Of a stretch of 47,459 nucleotides of DNA, positions 34,487 to 42,941 are shown one piece after another (position 1 is the stretch's first letter; the number at the start of each line of letters is the position of its first letter). This DNA is from Bacteroidales bacterium. Lineage in GTDB: Bacteria > Bacteroidota > Bacteroidia > Bacteroidales > P3. The DNA lies in assembly GCA_017522255.1 (NCBI GenBank), contig JAFWZP010000111.1, positions 1 through 47,459 of the forward strand. The letters run 5' to 3'. Under the pieces are notes generated by a model. It was not told where the DNA came from and ran no database searches. It worked only from the letters and a program-made list of their open reading frames with translations. A program made the translations under genes and the position numbers.

Positions 34487-35365
34487 TTATATATTTTCTT
34501 TCAACCACTCTGCTATCTTTTCCATCAACCACATAGGTGTAGATGTAGCTCCGGTTATTCCTATTTTATTTACATCTTCAAACATTCCTACTTTCAAATC
34601 GTTTTCATCAGAAATGAATAAAGTATTGCTTTTTACTTTTTTACAATATTCGTACAAATATTTACCATTCGAACTGTTTTTCCCTGATACAAAAATAACG
34701 ATATCTACCGAGTTAGTAAAATCCACTAACTCCTTAGCTCGGTTCGATACTCTGTTACAAATAGTATTGTAAGCAACAAAATTTTCGTTACTTACATCTT
34801 TACATTTTTTATCCACAAGCTCTATCAATTCCTGATATGCTTCTTTACTTTTAGTAGTTTGAGAATATAGACGTATCGGCTTGGTTATATCTATACAGTC
34901 TACTTCATTTATCGAAGATATCACTATGGCACTATTATCTGTTTGACCTTGCAAACCAATTACTTCAGCATGTCCTTTTTTGCCAAATATCACTACCTGA
35001 CCATCAACGTTCTTCATCTCTTCGTATCCTTTTTTTATACGTTGTTGCAAATGTAACACTATGGGACAAGTGGCATCTATAAGCTCTATTTTTCTTTCTT
35101 TGGCTTTTTGATAGGTAGATGGAGGCTCTCCATGAGCTCGAATAAAAACTTTAGCATCCGAAAGCTGTTCAAATTCAGAGTATGTTATTACAGACAAACC
35201 TTTTTTCGACAAACGCTCTACTTCCATATTGTTATGCACTATATCGCCTAAACAATATAACTTATTGGTGTTTAGCAATTCTTCTTCTGCTCGATGTATG
35301 GCAGCCACAACACCAAAACAAAAACCTGCATTCTTATCTATCTTTATTTCAACATTGTTTTTCAT
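34487..35365 (-). CDS. ispH: 4-hydroxy-3-methylbut-2-enyl diphosphate reductase
   Basis: This 292-residue iron-sulphur enzyme makes IPP and DMAPP in the MEP isoprenoid pathway. The three cluster cysteines are in GFCFGV (Cys16), DATCPIV (about 99) and NTICNRV (about 197). CLGDIVHNN and KNSSNGKYLYEYCKK are family motifs. It heads the ispH-recF-DUF721 transcription unit. Confidence 0.96.
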   Translation of the reverse strand: MKNNVEIKIDKNAGFCFGVVAAIHRAEEELLNTNKLYCLGDIVHNNMEVERLSKKGLSVITYSEFEQLSDAKVFIRAHGEPPSTYQKAKERKIELIDATCPIVLHLQQRIKKGYEEMKNVDGQVVIFGKKGHAEVIGLQGQTDNSAIVISSINEVDCIDITKPIRLYSQTTKSKEAYQELIELVDKKCKDVSNENFVAYNTICNRVSNRAKELVDFTNSVDIVIFVSGKNSSNGKYLYEYCKKVKSNTLFISDENDLKVGMFEDVNKIGITGATSTPMWLMEKIAEWLKENI

Positions 35366-35404
35366 CTAACAAAAGCCAATATCAAATAATAATAACCTAT
35401 AATC

Positions 35405-35440
35405 AAAATAAAGCCGTTACGTAAAATATTACGCAACGGC
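35405..35440 (-). terminator. Terminator after iorB
   Basis: GCCGTTACGTAA (35,413-35,424), then TTACGCAACGGC (35,429-35,440), a stem with one bulged mismatch. On the minus strand it is followed by TTTATTTT. It ends the iorA-iorB unit. Confidence 0.8.
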
Positions 35441-35462
35441 TGATAAATGTATATAAAGACAA

Positions 35463-36032
35463 TTATTTTCCGGAGTTTTCTTTACCTGCACGAATTGCAG
35501 CTAAATTAGAATTTACTACTTCTTCACCTTTTCTATCAAATATATGATGAATAGCTTCTTCTAATTTAGAAAATTCTATATCCAAGAATGGAGCAGCTGC
35601 TCCTAATAATACCATATTGGCACGTGCTTTAACTTCTTTGGCTATTTTGTTGGCATCAAAAGCCACCAAGTTTTTTACTTTATTCAATTCGCTCATTACA
35701 TTTTCTATCTCCGGATAGTTTTTGATGTTAACAAACGGAGTAGAGTTTGTTATTATCCATCCGTCTTCAGCCAAAAATGGTAAATAACGAAGTGCTTCCA
35801 TTGGTTCACTCGACAATATAATGTCAACTTTTCCTTCCGGAATAACATCAGAATAAATTTCATCGCTCGACAAACGTAAGTGCGAAAATACCGAACCACC
35901 ACGTTGCGACATACCATGAATTTCTGATTGTTTTAAATGCAATCCCATATTCAAGGCAGCATCTGATATAATTTTTGCAACAGAAACTATACCATCACCT
36001 CCTACACCACATAACAATATATCTTTTTTCAT
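35463..36032 (-). CDS. iorB: Indolepyruvate oxidoreductase beta subunit
   Basis: The 189-residue protein is the gamma/beta domain of a 2-oxoacid:ferredoxin oxidoreductase: ILLCGVGGDGIVSVAKII at the N-terminus, KQSEIHGMSQRGGSVFSHLR in the middle. It pairs with IorA to oxidise indolepyruvate and related aryl-pyruvates to aryl-acetyl-CoA, passing electrons to ferredoxin. It follows iorA by 33 nt. Confidence 0.93.
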   Translation of the reverse strand: MKKDILLCGVGGDGIVSVAKIISDAALNMGLHLKQSEIHGMSQRGGSVFSHLRLSSDEIYSDVIPEGKVDIILSSEPMEALRYLPFLAEDGWIITNSTPFVNIKNYPEIENVMSELNKVKNLVAFDANKIAKEVKARANMVLLGAAAPFLDIEFSKLEEAIHHIFDRKGEEVVNSNLAAIRAGKENSGK

Positions 36033-36065
36033 CTTATTTTCAATTTTATATATTTATTACTTCAA

Positions 36066-37646
36066 TTATTTATTAAGATGTTTTTTGGCTTCAACCAAAC
36101 ACATACGACGAGGTATTATAACAGAAACACCATTGTAAGCAATTTCTTCTTTTAGTATTTGAACAAATTCTTCGTGGTTTTTCTTCAAAGGAACTATAGT
36201 GCGAATATGTTTTGGATCAACACCTAAACCTATACATATATTTTCCAATTTATTGTTTGCTGATGAAGGTTGACCTCCTGTCATGCCTGTGATTTCGTTA
36301 TCCAAAATCATTACCACTACATTAGCTTTTTCGTTGATACAATCTAACAAACCGGTCAAACCACTGTGTCCAAATGTACCATCACCTATAACAGCTACAG
36401 AGGGAAATACACCAACTTCCGAAGCTCCTTTGGCCATAGTGATAGATGCACCCATACATACTGTGGTATTGATAGCTCCCATATTGAATCCTAATGTGTA
36501 GCATCCAATATCGCCAAACACTTTACCATCTTTGTATTCTGCCATTACTTCATTTAATGCATTATAGCTATCAATATGAGGACATCCTTGACACAATGCA
36601 GGAGGACGATTGGTAACTACTGCAGGTACAGGAGCACCGGTTTTTACAGGCATACCCAAGGCTTTAGCAACTTTTTCGGCGTTCAATTCACCATCTCTAC
36701 GGATAGTTTCATCCAAACGACCCATTACTTTTTTGCCTTTTCCTAAGAATCCTTTTATCAATTCTTCTACAAATGGTTGTCCATCTTCCAATACCAATAT
36801 TTCATCACATTCATCATACAATTTGTTTAAGAATGCGTATGGCAATGGATATTGAGTTATTTTCACAATAGGATAAGGACATCTACCTCCCGGGAAATTT
36901 TCCATCAAGTAGTTATAAGCAATACCTGTGGTGATTATACCCAACTTTTTATCACTACCATCTATATATTTATTATAGCCCGATTCTTCAGATGATTTGG
37001 TAAAATCGGCTTGTTTGTCAATCAATGTTCTGTATTGAACTTTTGCGTTAGCTGGCAACAATACAAATTGTTTCGGGTTTTGAGGGAAAGCTATTTCGTT
37101 TTGTGCTTTAGCTTCACGGCGAACAATACCTGCACGGCTGTGTGCCAAACGAGTAGGTATACGATATAACACAGGAGTAGACAATGTTTCGCTTAATTCG
37201 AAACCAAAGTGCACCATATCGTATGCTTCTTGTTGGTTACTAGGTTCTAACATTGGAATCATTGCCCAATGACCATAAAAACGGCTATCTTGTTCATCTT
37301 GAGACGAGAACATACTTGGGTCGTCGGCTACTACAATTAAAACACCTTTTGTTCCAATGATAGCTGCATTCATAAATGGGTCGCCTGCTACATTCAAACC
37401 AACGTGTTTCATACAAGTCATAGCACGTTTACCGGCATAACTTACTCCAATAGAAGCTTCCAAAGCTGTTTTTTCGTTAGCACACCAATTGGCTACTATA
37501 CCTTTTTCTTTAGCTTCTTTCGATTTCATTACATATTCAGTAATCTGAGTCGAAGGTGTGCCCGGATAACTATTGATAGCACTACCACCTGCATCGATGA
37601 ATCCTTGTGCAATTGCTTCATCACCTAATAAAAGTAACTTTTGCAT
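36066..37646 (-). CDS. iorA: Indolepyruvate oxidoreductase alpha subunit (TPP-binding)
   Basis: This 526-residue subunit has the pyrimidine-binding domain first (SYPGTPSTQITEYVM) and the TPP-binding core later (VIGDGTFGHSGLTGLLDCIN with the metal-binding DNEITGMTGGQPSS). CQGCPH is present near residue 350. The archaeal enzyme has a C-terminal ferredoxin domain with two 4Fe-4S clusters; here the protein ends shortly after the TPP domain. This shorter form is usual for Bacteroidetes IorA, so electrons must leave by another route. It is first in the iorA-iorB unit, with a good promoter. Confidence 0.93.
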   Translation of the reverse strand: MQKLLLLGDEAIAQGFIDAGGSAINSYPGTPSTQITEYVMKSKEAKEKGIVANWCANEKTALEASIGVSYAGKRAMTCMKHVGLNVAGDPFMNAAIIGTKGVLIVVADDPSMFSSQDEQDSRFYGHWAMIPMLEPSNQQEAYDMVHFGFELSETLSTPVLYRIPTRLAHSRAGIVRREAKAQNEIAFPQNPKQFVLLPANAKVQYRTLIDKQADFTKSSEESGYNKYIDGSDKKLGIITTGIAYNYLMENFPGGRCPYPIVKITQYPLPYAFLNKLYDECDEILVLEDGQPFVEELIKGFLGKGKKVMGRLDETIRRDGELNAEKVAKALGMPVKTGAPVPAVVTNRPPALCQGCPHIDSYNALNEVMAEYKDGKVFGDIGCYTLGFNMGAINTTVCMGASITMAKGASEVGVFPSVAVIGDGTFGHSGLTGLLDCINEKANVVVMILDNEITGMTGGQPSSANNKLENICIGLGVDPKHIRTIVPLKKNHEEFVQILKEEIAYNGVSVIIPRRMCLVEAKKHLNK

Positions 37647-37690
37647 ATCTTATATATTATTGTGTATTATTTATTATTCATTTTATGGGT

Positions 37691-37723
37691 GCAAAATTAC
37701 GTTTTTTTTGTGGGATATACAAA
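37691..37723 (-). promoter_or_regulatory. Promoter of iorA-iorB
   Basis: Minus-strand TTTG (37,723-37,720), 20 bp, then TAATTTTGC (37,699-37,691): a near-ideal Bacteroidetes promoter 45 nt before the ATG. Confidence 0.75.
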
Positions 37724-37875
37724 CGATTTTTTTATTTAAAACAAACTTTTTCTCAGCATTTTCGATAATGTATTAATAAATAATCATTTGCAAAATAATA
37801 AAATAACCATTATTCGCAAAAATATTTATTTTTGGAGTCAAATATAATGAAAAATATAACCTCAAAACTTTTTTT

Positions 37876-38325
37876 TTATTCTTTTTTGTACTCTACAAAG
37901 GTTTTATCTGTATAAAATATTATCACTCTCTCTATTGCTTTTTGTCCTTGTATGCAAGGCTTGCATTCATCTGCTACATTATTCGAAAAATCATTTGAAA
38001 GTGCCATGATATCTTCTTTGGACTTTGCATCTTCATTCTGTCTTAGTGACACCTCATTATTTTGACGTTCATCATCAGCCGAAAAAAGAGTAGGTTGTTC
38101 TTTTTCTCGAACTTCACTAACATACATTTCTCCTTCACCAAAAAGAAACCATGATGGATTGATTTCAGGATAGCGTTTCAATACCTTCATCACAAAATCC
38201 AAACTAGGTTTATTGCGACCCGATAGTATATGAGACATACCCGATCGTTGCACTTTTATCTCATCTGTAAACTGTGCAACCGAAATATTTTTGGCTTGTA
38301 ATATAAGTTTTATTCTCTCAACCAT
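37876..38325 (-). CDS. XRE-family helix-turn-helix regulator
   Basis: The 149-residue protein has an N-terminal XRE HTH (residues about 4-60; SVAQFTDEIKVQRSGMSHIL and GRNKPSLDFVMKVLKRYPEI, then NPSWFLFGEGEMY) and a polar, probably disordered C-terminal half rich in Glu, Asn and Lys. Bacteroidetes regulators of this type are similar to phage repressors and to housekeeping regulators. Two copies of TTACA-NN-TGTAA lie just upstream of its ATG, around its probable promoter, so autoregulation is likely. Confidence 0.88.
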   Translation of the reverse strand: MVERIKLILQAKNISVAQFTDEIKVQRSGMSHILSGRNKPSLDFVMKVLKRYPEINPSWFLFGEGEMYVSEVREKEQPTLFSADDERQNNEVSLRQNEDAKSKEDIMALSNDFSNNVADECKPCIQGQKAIERVIIFYTDKTFVEYKKE

Positions 38326-38383
38326 AGTGTTACATTATTTTTACTTTATATCAATTTGATTACAAAGATACACAAATATTTTA

Positions 38384-38418
38384 TTACAAGTGTAACAATT
38401 ACTAAATTACATTTGTAA
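38384..38418. promoter_or_regulatory. Two TTACA-NN-TGTAA operators upstream of the XRE gene
   Basis: TTACAAGTGTAA (38,384-38,395) and TTACATTTGTAA (38,407-38,418) are palindromic 12-mers whose centres are 23 bp apart. The first lies just upstream of a minus-strand -7-like TATCTTTG (38,370-38,363), where a bound repressor would cover the -33 region. Half-sites (GTTACA at 38,332, ATTACA at 38,360) are nearby. Confidence 0.6.
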
Positions 38419-38686
38419 TATTTTAATGTGTTTATTAACATGCTTTACGCTAGTTTGCCCATAATGTTTATTTACAGGATATTATGCTATCTAATATCAT
38501 ACCCTGTAAATAGATATAAAAATAGCTATATTTCTAATCTATTAGTTTATATATCTCATAAAACAGGCTGAGTATTAATAATAGTATGAATATATTTCAA
38601 TATGAATTTAAAAACATTGGATGTTATTACAAAAGTTATCAACAAAAATGCCACACTTTTACTTCTGTATAATACAAATCTGTTTA

Positions 38687-38698
38687 TTACAAATGTAA
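38687..38698. promoter_or_regulatory. Third TTACA-NN-TGTAA operator
   Basis: TTACAAATGTAA, a 12-mer palindrome of the same type as the two sites upstream of the XRE gene, 270-300 bp away and upstream of the HEAT-like unit. Confidence 0.5.
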
Positions 38699-38813
38699 AA
38701 TCAATTATTTTTCCACATTTGTATGCAGAATTTCAAAGCAATTCTTTAATATTTACGACTATGATATTTTTGATTTTTTCATTCCCGCAGAACAATATTT
38801 CGGATAAAAATCG

Positions 38814-38822
38814 TACTTTTGC
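38814..38822 (+). promoter_or_regulatory. -7 element upstream of the HEAT-like/rlmI genes
   Basis: TACTTTTGC fits the Bacteroidetes -7 box. No convincing -33 box is seen. It would give a transcript with a leader of about 310 nt before the HEAT-like gene. Confidence 0.5.
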
Positions 38823-38863
38823 AAATTAAAATATAAGATATACTATCACGCTATTAAAGATAT

Positions 38864-39139
38864 ATGTTGCTGAAAAATAAGGTAAATACTACAAATAAAC
38901 TAAACATAGTGCTATGCAGCACTATGCACTTCGGACTACCTATCCCCTATTTTGCAGAGTTATTTTGGTTATCAAATACAGCCGAAAGAACCTACAAAAA
39001 GAGCAAAAAAGGTATATATCTTAGATCTACAACACATATATCTTCCGGTCCTAAAATATATATCAAACCTCAGGTACATAATATATCTTACAATAGGATC
39101 CCTCTTCACCCTCTTTATCAACATTACAAACAAAGCTAA
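38864..39139 (+). CDS. Possible small coding sequence coupled to the HEAT-like gene
   Basis: This 91-residue open frame begins 35 nt after the putative transcript start and ends in TAATG overlapping the ATG of the next gene at 39,139, a translational-coupling layout. The protein is basic and Lys/Tyr/Ile-rich with no recognised domain. A strong hairpin lies inside it. It may be a leader ORF or spurious. Confidence 0.25.
   Translation: MLLKNKVNTTNKLNIVLCSTMHFGLPIPYFAELFWLSNTAERTYKKSKKGIYLRSTTHISSGPKIYIKPQVHNISYNRIPLHPLYQHYKQS
38905..38926 (+). repeat. Perfect 8-bp hairpin in the leader
   Basis: CATAGTGC, loop TATGCA, GCACTATG. It lies in the putative leader between the -7 box and the HEAT-like gene; a regulatory role is possible. 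Confidence 0.6.
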
Positions 39140-39720
39140 TGAGAAAAGAAGAAATATCGGATTTGATGAGTAAAAGAATCTCCAAGACCAATGTAGAAAT
39201 GGTAGTAGATGATATATGTGGCGGAAAGGGAAATATATCCGACCTATTTGATTTAATATCTAATACTACCGACAAGAATGTGAAAATACATTCCGCTTGG
39301 GCTTTGGAAAAAATAGCCAAAAGAGACATTGAATTGTGCATGCCATTATTTCCTAATATTTTACAGCTATTTCCTATACTTATATACGACATGGAAAAAC
39401 GCTGTTTTTCAAAGATTATACTTCTTTACTTAGAGAATTACTTCAAAAAGAATAAAAATTTGCAGAGTTTCAACTATGTGCAAATATATGAGTGGGAGGA
39501 TGTGATAGAAACTTTATTCGGTAATTTGCTAAACAGCAAGACTCCTAATGCTTTAAAAGTTTTATCAGCCTATTGTTTGGCATACCTATCGGTTCGCTAT
39601 AATTGGATTGAAGAAGAGCTGAAGTTTCAAATGCAACACCAACTCTTCTCTCCATCGATGATAGCAGCTAATAAAAAGATTAATTATATATACTCAAAAC
39701 ATTATAAATTAAATAATTAA
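39139..39720 (+). CDS. HEAT-repeat-like protein
   Basis: The 193-residue protein is helix-rich with HEAT-like repeats (LFDLISNTTDKNVKIHSAWA and MPLFPNILQLFPILIYDMEK, then ALKVLSAYCLAYLS). I do not know a function; such proteins usually mediate protein-protein contacts. It is soluble, with no signal peptide. It precedes rlmI by 43 nt on the same strand. Confidence 0.6.
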   Translation: MRKEEISDLMSKRISKTNVEMVVDDICGGKGNISDLFDLISNTTDKNVKIHSAWALEKIAKRDIELCMPLFPNILQLFPILIYDMEKRCFSKIILLYLENYFKKNKNLQSFNYVQIYEWEDVIETLFGNLLNSKTPNALKVLSAYCLAYLSVRYNWIEEELKFQMQHQLFSPSMIAANKKINYIYSKHYKLNN

Positions 39721-39763
39721 ACACAAACAATTAAATAGATAATAAAATAAAAATAATTATACT

Positions 39764-40939
39764 ATGCAACGCCATAAATTATATCTGAAACAAGGAAAAG
39801 AAAAATCATTATACCGCAAGCATCCTTGGGTGTTTTCGGGAGCTGTAAGCAAAATTGAAGGTAATCCCACTGTTGGCGATTTGGTGGATATATACGACTA
39901 TAAAAAACAATATTTGGCAACAGCACACTATCAAAATGAGAGTATTATAGCCAAAATATTAAGTTTTGACACCCCTACTATTGATTATACATTTTGGAAA
40001 CAACGTTTTGAGCAAGCTATAAACTACCGCAAACGTTTCGGATTTTTCGACAACCCAAACACCAATGTGTTTAGACTTGTAAACGGAGAAGGCGACTTTA
40101 TGCCCGGACTTATTGCAGACTATTACAATGGAATAGTTGTATTACAAGCACATTCAGAAGGTATGTATCAAAATTTCCCATTGTTTACAAATGTATTAAA
40201 AGAGATATTTGGCGATAAACTTGTAGCAATTTTCAACAAAAGTTCCTCTACTCTACCATCGGGCAATAGTACAGATGGATATATATGGGGCAGCAATCCT
40301 GATGAATGGGAAATAAAAGAAGATGAAAACAAGTTTATTATCAACTTCTACGAAGGACAAAAAACCGGTTTCTTCATCGACCAACGCGAAAATCGTGCCT
40401 TAGTTCGCTCGTTGTCTGAAGGCAAACGGGTATTAAATACCTTTGGCTATACAGGAGGTTTTTCGCTTAGTGCTTTGCGGGGAAATGCACAATATGTAGA
40501 AACAGTGGATATTTCAAAGAAAGCCATTGCACTATGCGACCGCAATGTTTCGCTAAATTTCCACAATGCAAATCACAAAAGTGTTGCTTTAGATGTACTA
40601 CACTATCTATCTGAAATAGATAATAATTATGATATAATAATATTAGATCCTCCTGCCTTTGCTAAAAACCATCGCAGTTTGCAACAAGGTCTAAAAGGAT
40701 ACAAAAACATAAACCAACGTGCCATCGAAAAGATAAAACCCGGTGGTTTAATATTCACTTTTTCTTGTTCTCAAGCTGTAAGTAAAGACGATTTCCAAAC
40801 CATGGTGTTTACAGCTGCTGCCAATGCCAACCGCAAAGTGCGTATCATAAAACACCTCCCTCACGCCATTGATCACCCCGTAAGCATATATCACCCCGAA
40901 GGCGAATATTTGAAAGGGTTGCTCATTTATGTAGAATAG
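39764..40939 (+). CDS. rlmI: 23S rRNA (cytosine-C5) methyltransferase RlmI-like
   Basis: The 391-residue enzyme has an N-terminal PUA-like domain (KHPWVFSGAVSKIEG), then a RlmI-type SAM domain: DQRENRALVR, VLNTFGYTGGFSLSALRG (AdoMet binding), IILDPPAFAKN and FTFSCSQ (with the catalytic Cys). RlmI methylates C1962 of 23S rRNA; Bacteroidetes orthologues keep the whole architecture. Substrate is inferred from family membership. Confidence 0.9.
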   Translation: MQRHKLYLKQGKEKSLYRKHPWVFSGAVSKIEGNPTVGDLVDIYDYKKQYLATAHYQNESIIAKILSFDTPTIDYTFWKQRFEQAINYRKRFGFFDNPNTNVFRLVNGEGDFMPGLIADYYNGIVVLQAHSEGMYQNFPLFTNVLKEIFGDKLVAIFNKSSSTLPSGNSTDGYIWGSNPDEWEIKEDENKFIINFYEGQKTGFFIDQRENRALVRSLSEGKRVLNTFGYTGGFSLSALRGNAQYVETVDISKKAIALCDRNVSLNFHNANHKSVALDVLHYLSEIDNNYDIIILDPPAFAKNHRSLQQGLKGYKNINQRAIEKIKPGGLIFTFSCSQAVSKDDFQTMVFTAAANANRKVRIIKHLPHAIDHPVSIYHPEGEYLKGLLIYVE

Positions 40940-40951
40940 CATTCATAATTA

Positions 40952-41073
40952 TGTGGTTTAGCATCCAAAAGTGCCATAGTTGCGACCCAAAACTATGGCA
41001 CTTACACAGCCTAAATCGGGTAGTTATAAACCACAAAAGCCACACTTACGATTATTCGCAATGCATGGCTTTT
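40952..41073. terminator. Nested hairpins between rlmI and the convergent barrel gene
   Basis: An inner perfect 13-bp stem AAGTGCCATAGTT/AACTATGGCACTT (40,969-40,981 with 40,991-41,003) is nested in an outer TGTGGTTTA/TAAACCACA pair (40,952-40,960 with 41,027-41,035). A further stem AAAAGCCA/TGGCTTTT lies at 41,035-41,042 with 41,066-41,073. No long U-tract follows the inner stem, so it may be an RNA-structure element as well as a terminator. Confidence 0.6.
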
Positions 41074-41106
41074 GATTAAATACTTACAACAATCTTTTGC
41101 CGTAAT

Positions 41107-41763
41107 CTAAAATTGCCAGCCCATCATTATGGTAAATCCATCAAACATACCACTAAACTTATCGTCTTTCAGACTTTTTGACACCATTCCCATTGCAGGG
41201 AAACCTATACCGAAATTTAAAGACAAGTTTTCTTTAATGGCATATTCGACACCGGTAAAGTAAGTCATGTTCATTCCATATCTTCTTTCGTTTTTAGTAA
41301 GATTATCTACCGACGACTTCCATTGATTGCGTGCATAAAGTGCTCCAAATCTAAAACTTTGATATATTGTAAATTTCTCAGATATTGGATATTTAATTCG
41401 TGCACCCAAAGCTCCACTATTATAAAAGAACTTCTCAGACATTATATCTGTGCCGGTATGAGGTATATCTACATTACCTACCGAAAGCACTAATTCCAAT
41501 GCAAAGTTATCACTACATTCCCTTATAACCATCTGATCTATATGCATATTTGTATAACTACTTACATTTGATTGAAACATTGATATTGTAGGATAATTTA
41601 TCATTGTATTTAATCCACACATAAAATTGAACGAATATTTATCTCTCATTTCTTTTCTTTCTTCTGCTTTACGTTTTTCTTTTTCGCTAAGGGTTTCGTT
41701 TTGAGACATAGCACTATTTAAAAACATAAATGCAGTAGAAATTAAAATTACTATTTTTTTCAT
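41107..41763 (-). CDS. Outer membrane beta-barrel protein, hypothetical
   Basis: The protein of about 218 residues has a signal peptide (KKIVILISTAFMFLNSAMSQ), a short charged segment (SEKEKRKAEERKEM) and an alternating strand pattern ending in an aromatic residue (FTIMMGWQF), typical of a small 8-strand barrel. The ATG at 41,763 is used; an earlier TTG codon is less likely. It is the last gene of the sigma-factor-linked cluster. The function is unknown. Confidence 0.65.
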   Translation of the reverse strand: MKKIVILISTAFMFLNSAMSQNETLSEKEKRKAEERKEMRDKYSFNFMCGLNTMINYPTISMFQSNVSSYTNMHIDQMVIRECSDNFALELVLSVGNVDIPHTGTDIMSEKFFYNSGALGARIKYPISEKFTIYQSFRFGALYARNQWKSSVDNLTKNERRYGMNMTYFTGVEYAIKENLSLNFGIGFPAMGMVSKSLKDDKFSGMFDGFTIMMGWQF

Positions 41764-41791
41764 TTCCAATGTATTTTTATTATTACTTAAT

Positions 41792-42271
41792 TTACAAATT
41801 AAACATAGTTTGATATTTTACCGCTCCGCAATTTTCCGGTGTACAATAATCGTTTTCGCAAAGTTTTATCAGCAATGTATATTGTCCTTTTGGCAGATTA
41901 TTTATCTGATACGAAGTATTTACCTCACACATACAATTGGTTACATAACCATTTTCCACTTCTCGCACCCAAATGGTATCGTTGGCAACATTAATGTCAA
42001 CACTTATACTGTCGTAACCACAAAATACTACCCTATTGTTGTGCGACACAAACACTGTTTTACCATCGTTGTAAACATTAAACGTTTCTTCGTTTTCACC
42101 ACCCTTTTCGGAGTTTGCCGGTGATACACAACCTGAATCATACACATTGCTAACCTTCACTTTGGAAGTATCTAAAGTTCCATCATCGTCTTTGCAACCT
42201 ATGGCAAATGCAGTTGTAATAGCTGCCATGATAGTCAATAATATTATGTTTTTTAAATTTATTGATTTCAT
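41792..42271 (-). CDS. Hypothetical lipoprotein, 159 aa
   Basis: A lipoprotein signal peptide (ILLTIMAAITTAFAIGC, lipid on the Cys) is followed by an acidic linker (KDDDGTLDTSK) and a Cys-rich beta domain (CVSP, VVFCGYD, TNCMCEV, LCENDYCTPENC). The C-terminal ELRYK-like strand pattern suggests an immunoglobulin-like fold. No family is recognised. It sits between two outer membrane genes on the same strand. Confidence 0.65.
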   Translation of the reverse strand: MKSINLKNIILLTIMAAITTAFAIGCKDDDGTLDTSKVKVSNVYDSGCVSPANSEKGGENEETFNVYNDGKTVFVSHNNRVVFCGYDSISVDINVANDTIWVREVENGYVTNCMCEVNTSYQINNLPKGQYTLLIKLCENDYCTPENCGAVKYQTMFNL

Positions 42272-42388
42272 ATATCTGTTATTTAATTGTTGGTTTTCTT
42301 CATTCCTTTATATCCATTAGTGTTATATTATTTCTATTTGAGTAAATATCAAATATACCTTTCATAATTGTCTACTATGCATATCGTT

Positions 42389-42901
42389 CTAAAATGTATA
42401 ACGCACACTTAAACCTATACCAAGAGTAGAACCTACTGACCGAAATGATGTTGTATTTAAAAGATATATCATTGGACGAGAATCTAAACTCAATTGCAGT
42501 GGAATACCTTTGGAAGAAAAATCATATTCTATACCAATTTGACCACCTATTCCCAATGTCGGACCTTCTAATTTTTTATCAATTTGAACGAAATTCAAAC
42601 CTACAGAAGTAGCAGGTCCTACATACCATTTAAAGCCATTAACAATATCAAATTTCCATTGATATGTAGCTAAAACAGAGAATAAAAAGGAATTATTTCT
42701 ATTATTATCGTTTATCTCAAAAATACCACTCATACCAAAACCTATCTCCAAACGATTATTATTCAACGGTTGCTGATATGACAATTCAGTACCTATCATG
42801 CGAGTTACTGCTGTTCCCGTTCTTAATCCAATAGCTCTTTGTGCAAAACTAACAGAGCTTGACGTCATTATTATGGCCAAAATCACTAATGTTTTTTTCA
42901 T
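42389..42901 (-). CDS. Outer membrane protein, 8-strand barrel type
   Basis: The 170-residue protein has a cleavable signal (KKTLVILAIIMTSSSVSFAQ) and strand-like repeats ending in an aromatic residue (LSVRYTF), typical of small porin-like barrels (OmpW/OmpX type by appearance). Function unknown. Part of the same gene cluster. Confidence 0.65.
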   Translation of the reverse strand: MKKTLVILAIIMTSSSVSFAQRAIGLRTGTAVTRMIGTELSYQQPLNNNRLEIGFGMSGIFEINDNNRNNSFLFSVLATYQWKFDIVNGFKWYVGPATSVGLNFVQIDKKLEGPTLGIGGQIGIEYDFSSKGIPLQLSLDSRPMIYLLNTTSFRSVGSTLGIGLSVRYTF

Positions 42902-42941
42902 TTCTCTATCTATATAAATTGGTTTTGTTTAATCTGTTTTT

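Larger units (their letters stand above)
38326..38863. other. XRE-HEAT intergenic region
   Basis: No gene is called in 538 bases. It contains the two operators, a third distant copy, and at the right end a -7 box. The longest open frame (38,602-38,829) uses a rare amino-acid mix and crosses the third operator, so it is not called. Confidence 0.55.

Noticed and set aside
38602-38829. Open frame of 75 aa
   Set aside because: Unusual composition, no upstream promoter, and it overlaps an operator and the -7 box of the next unit.
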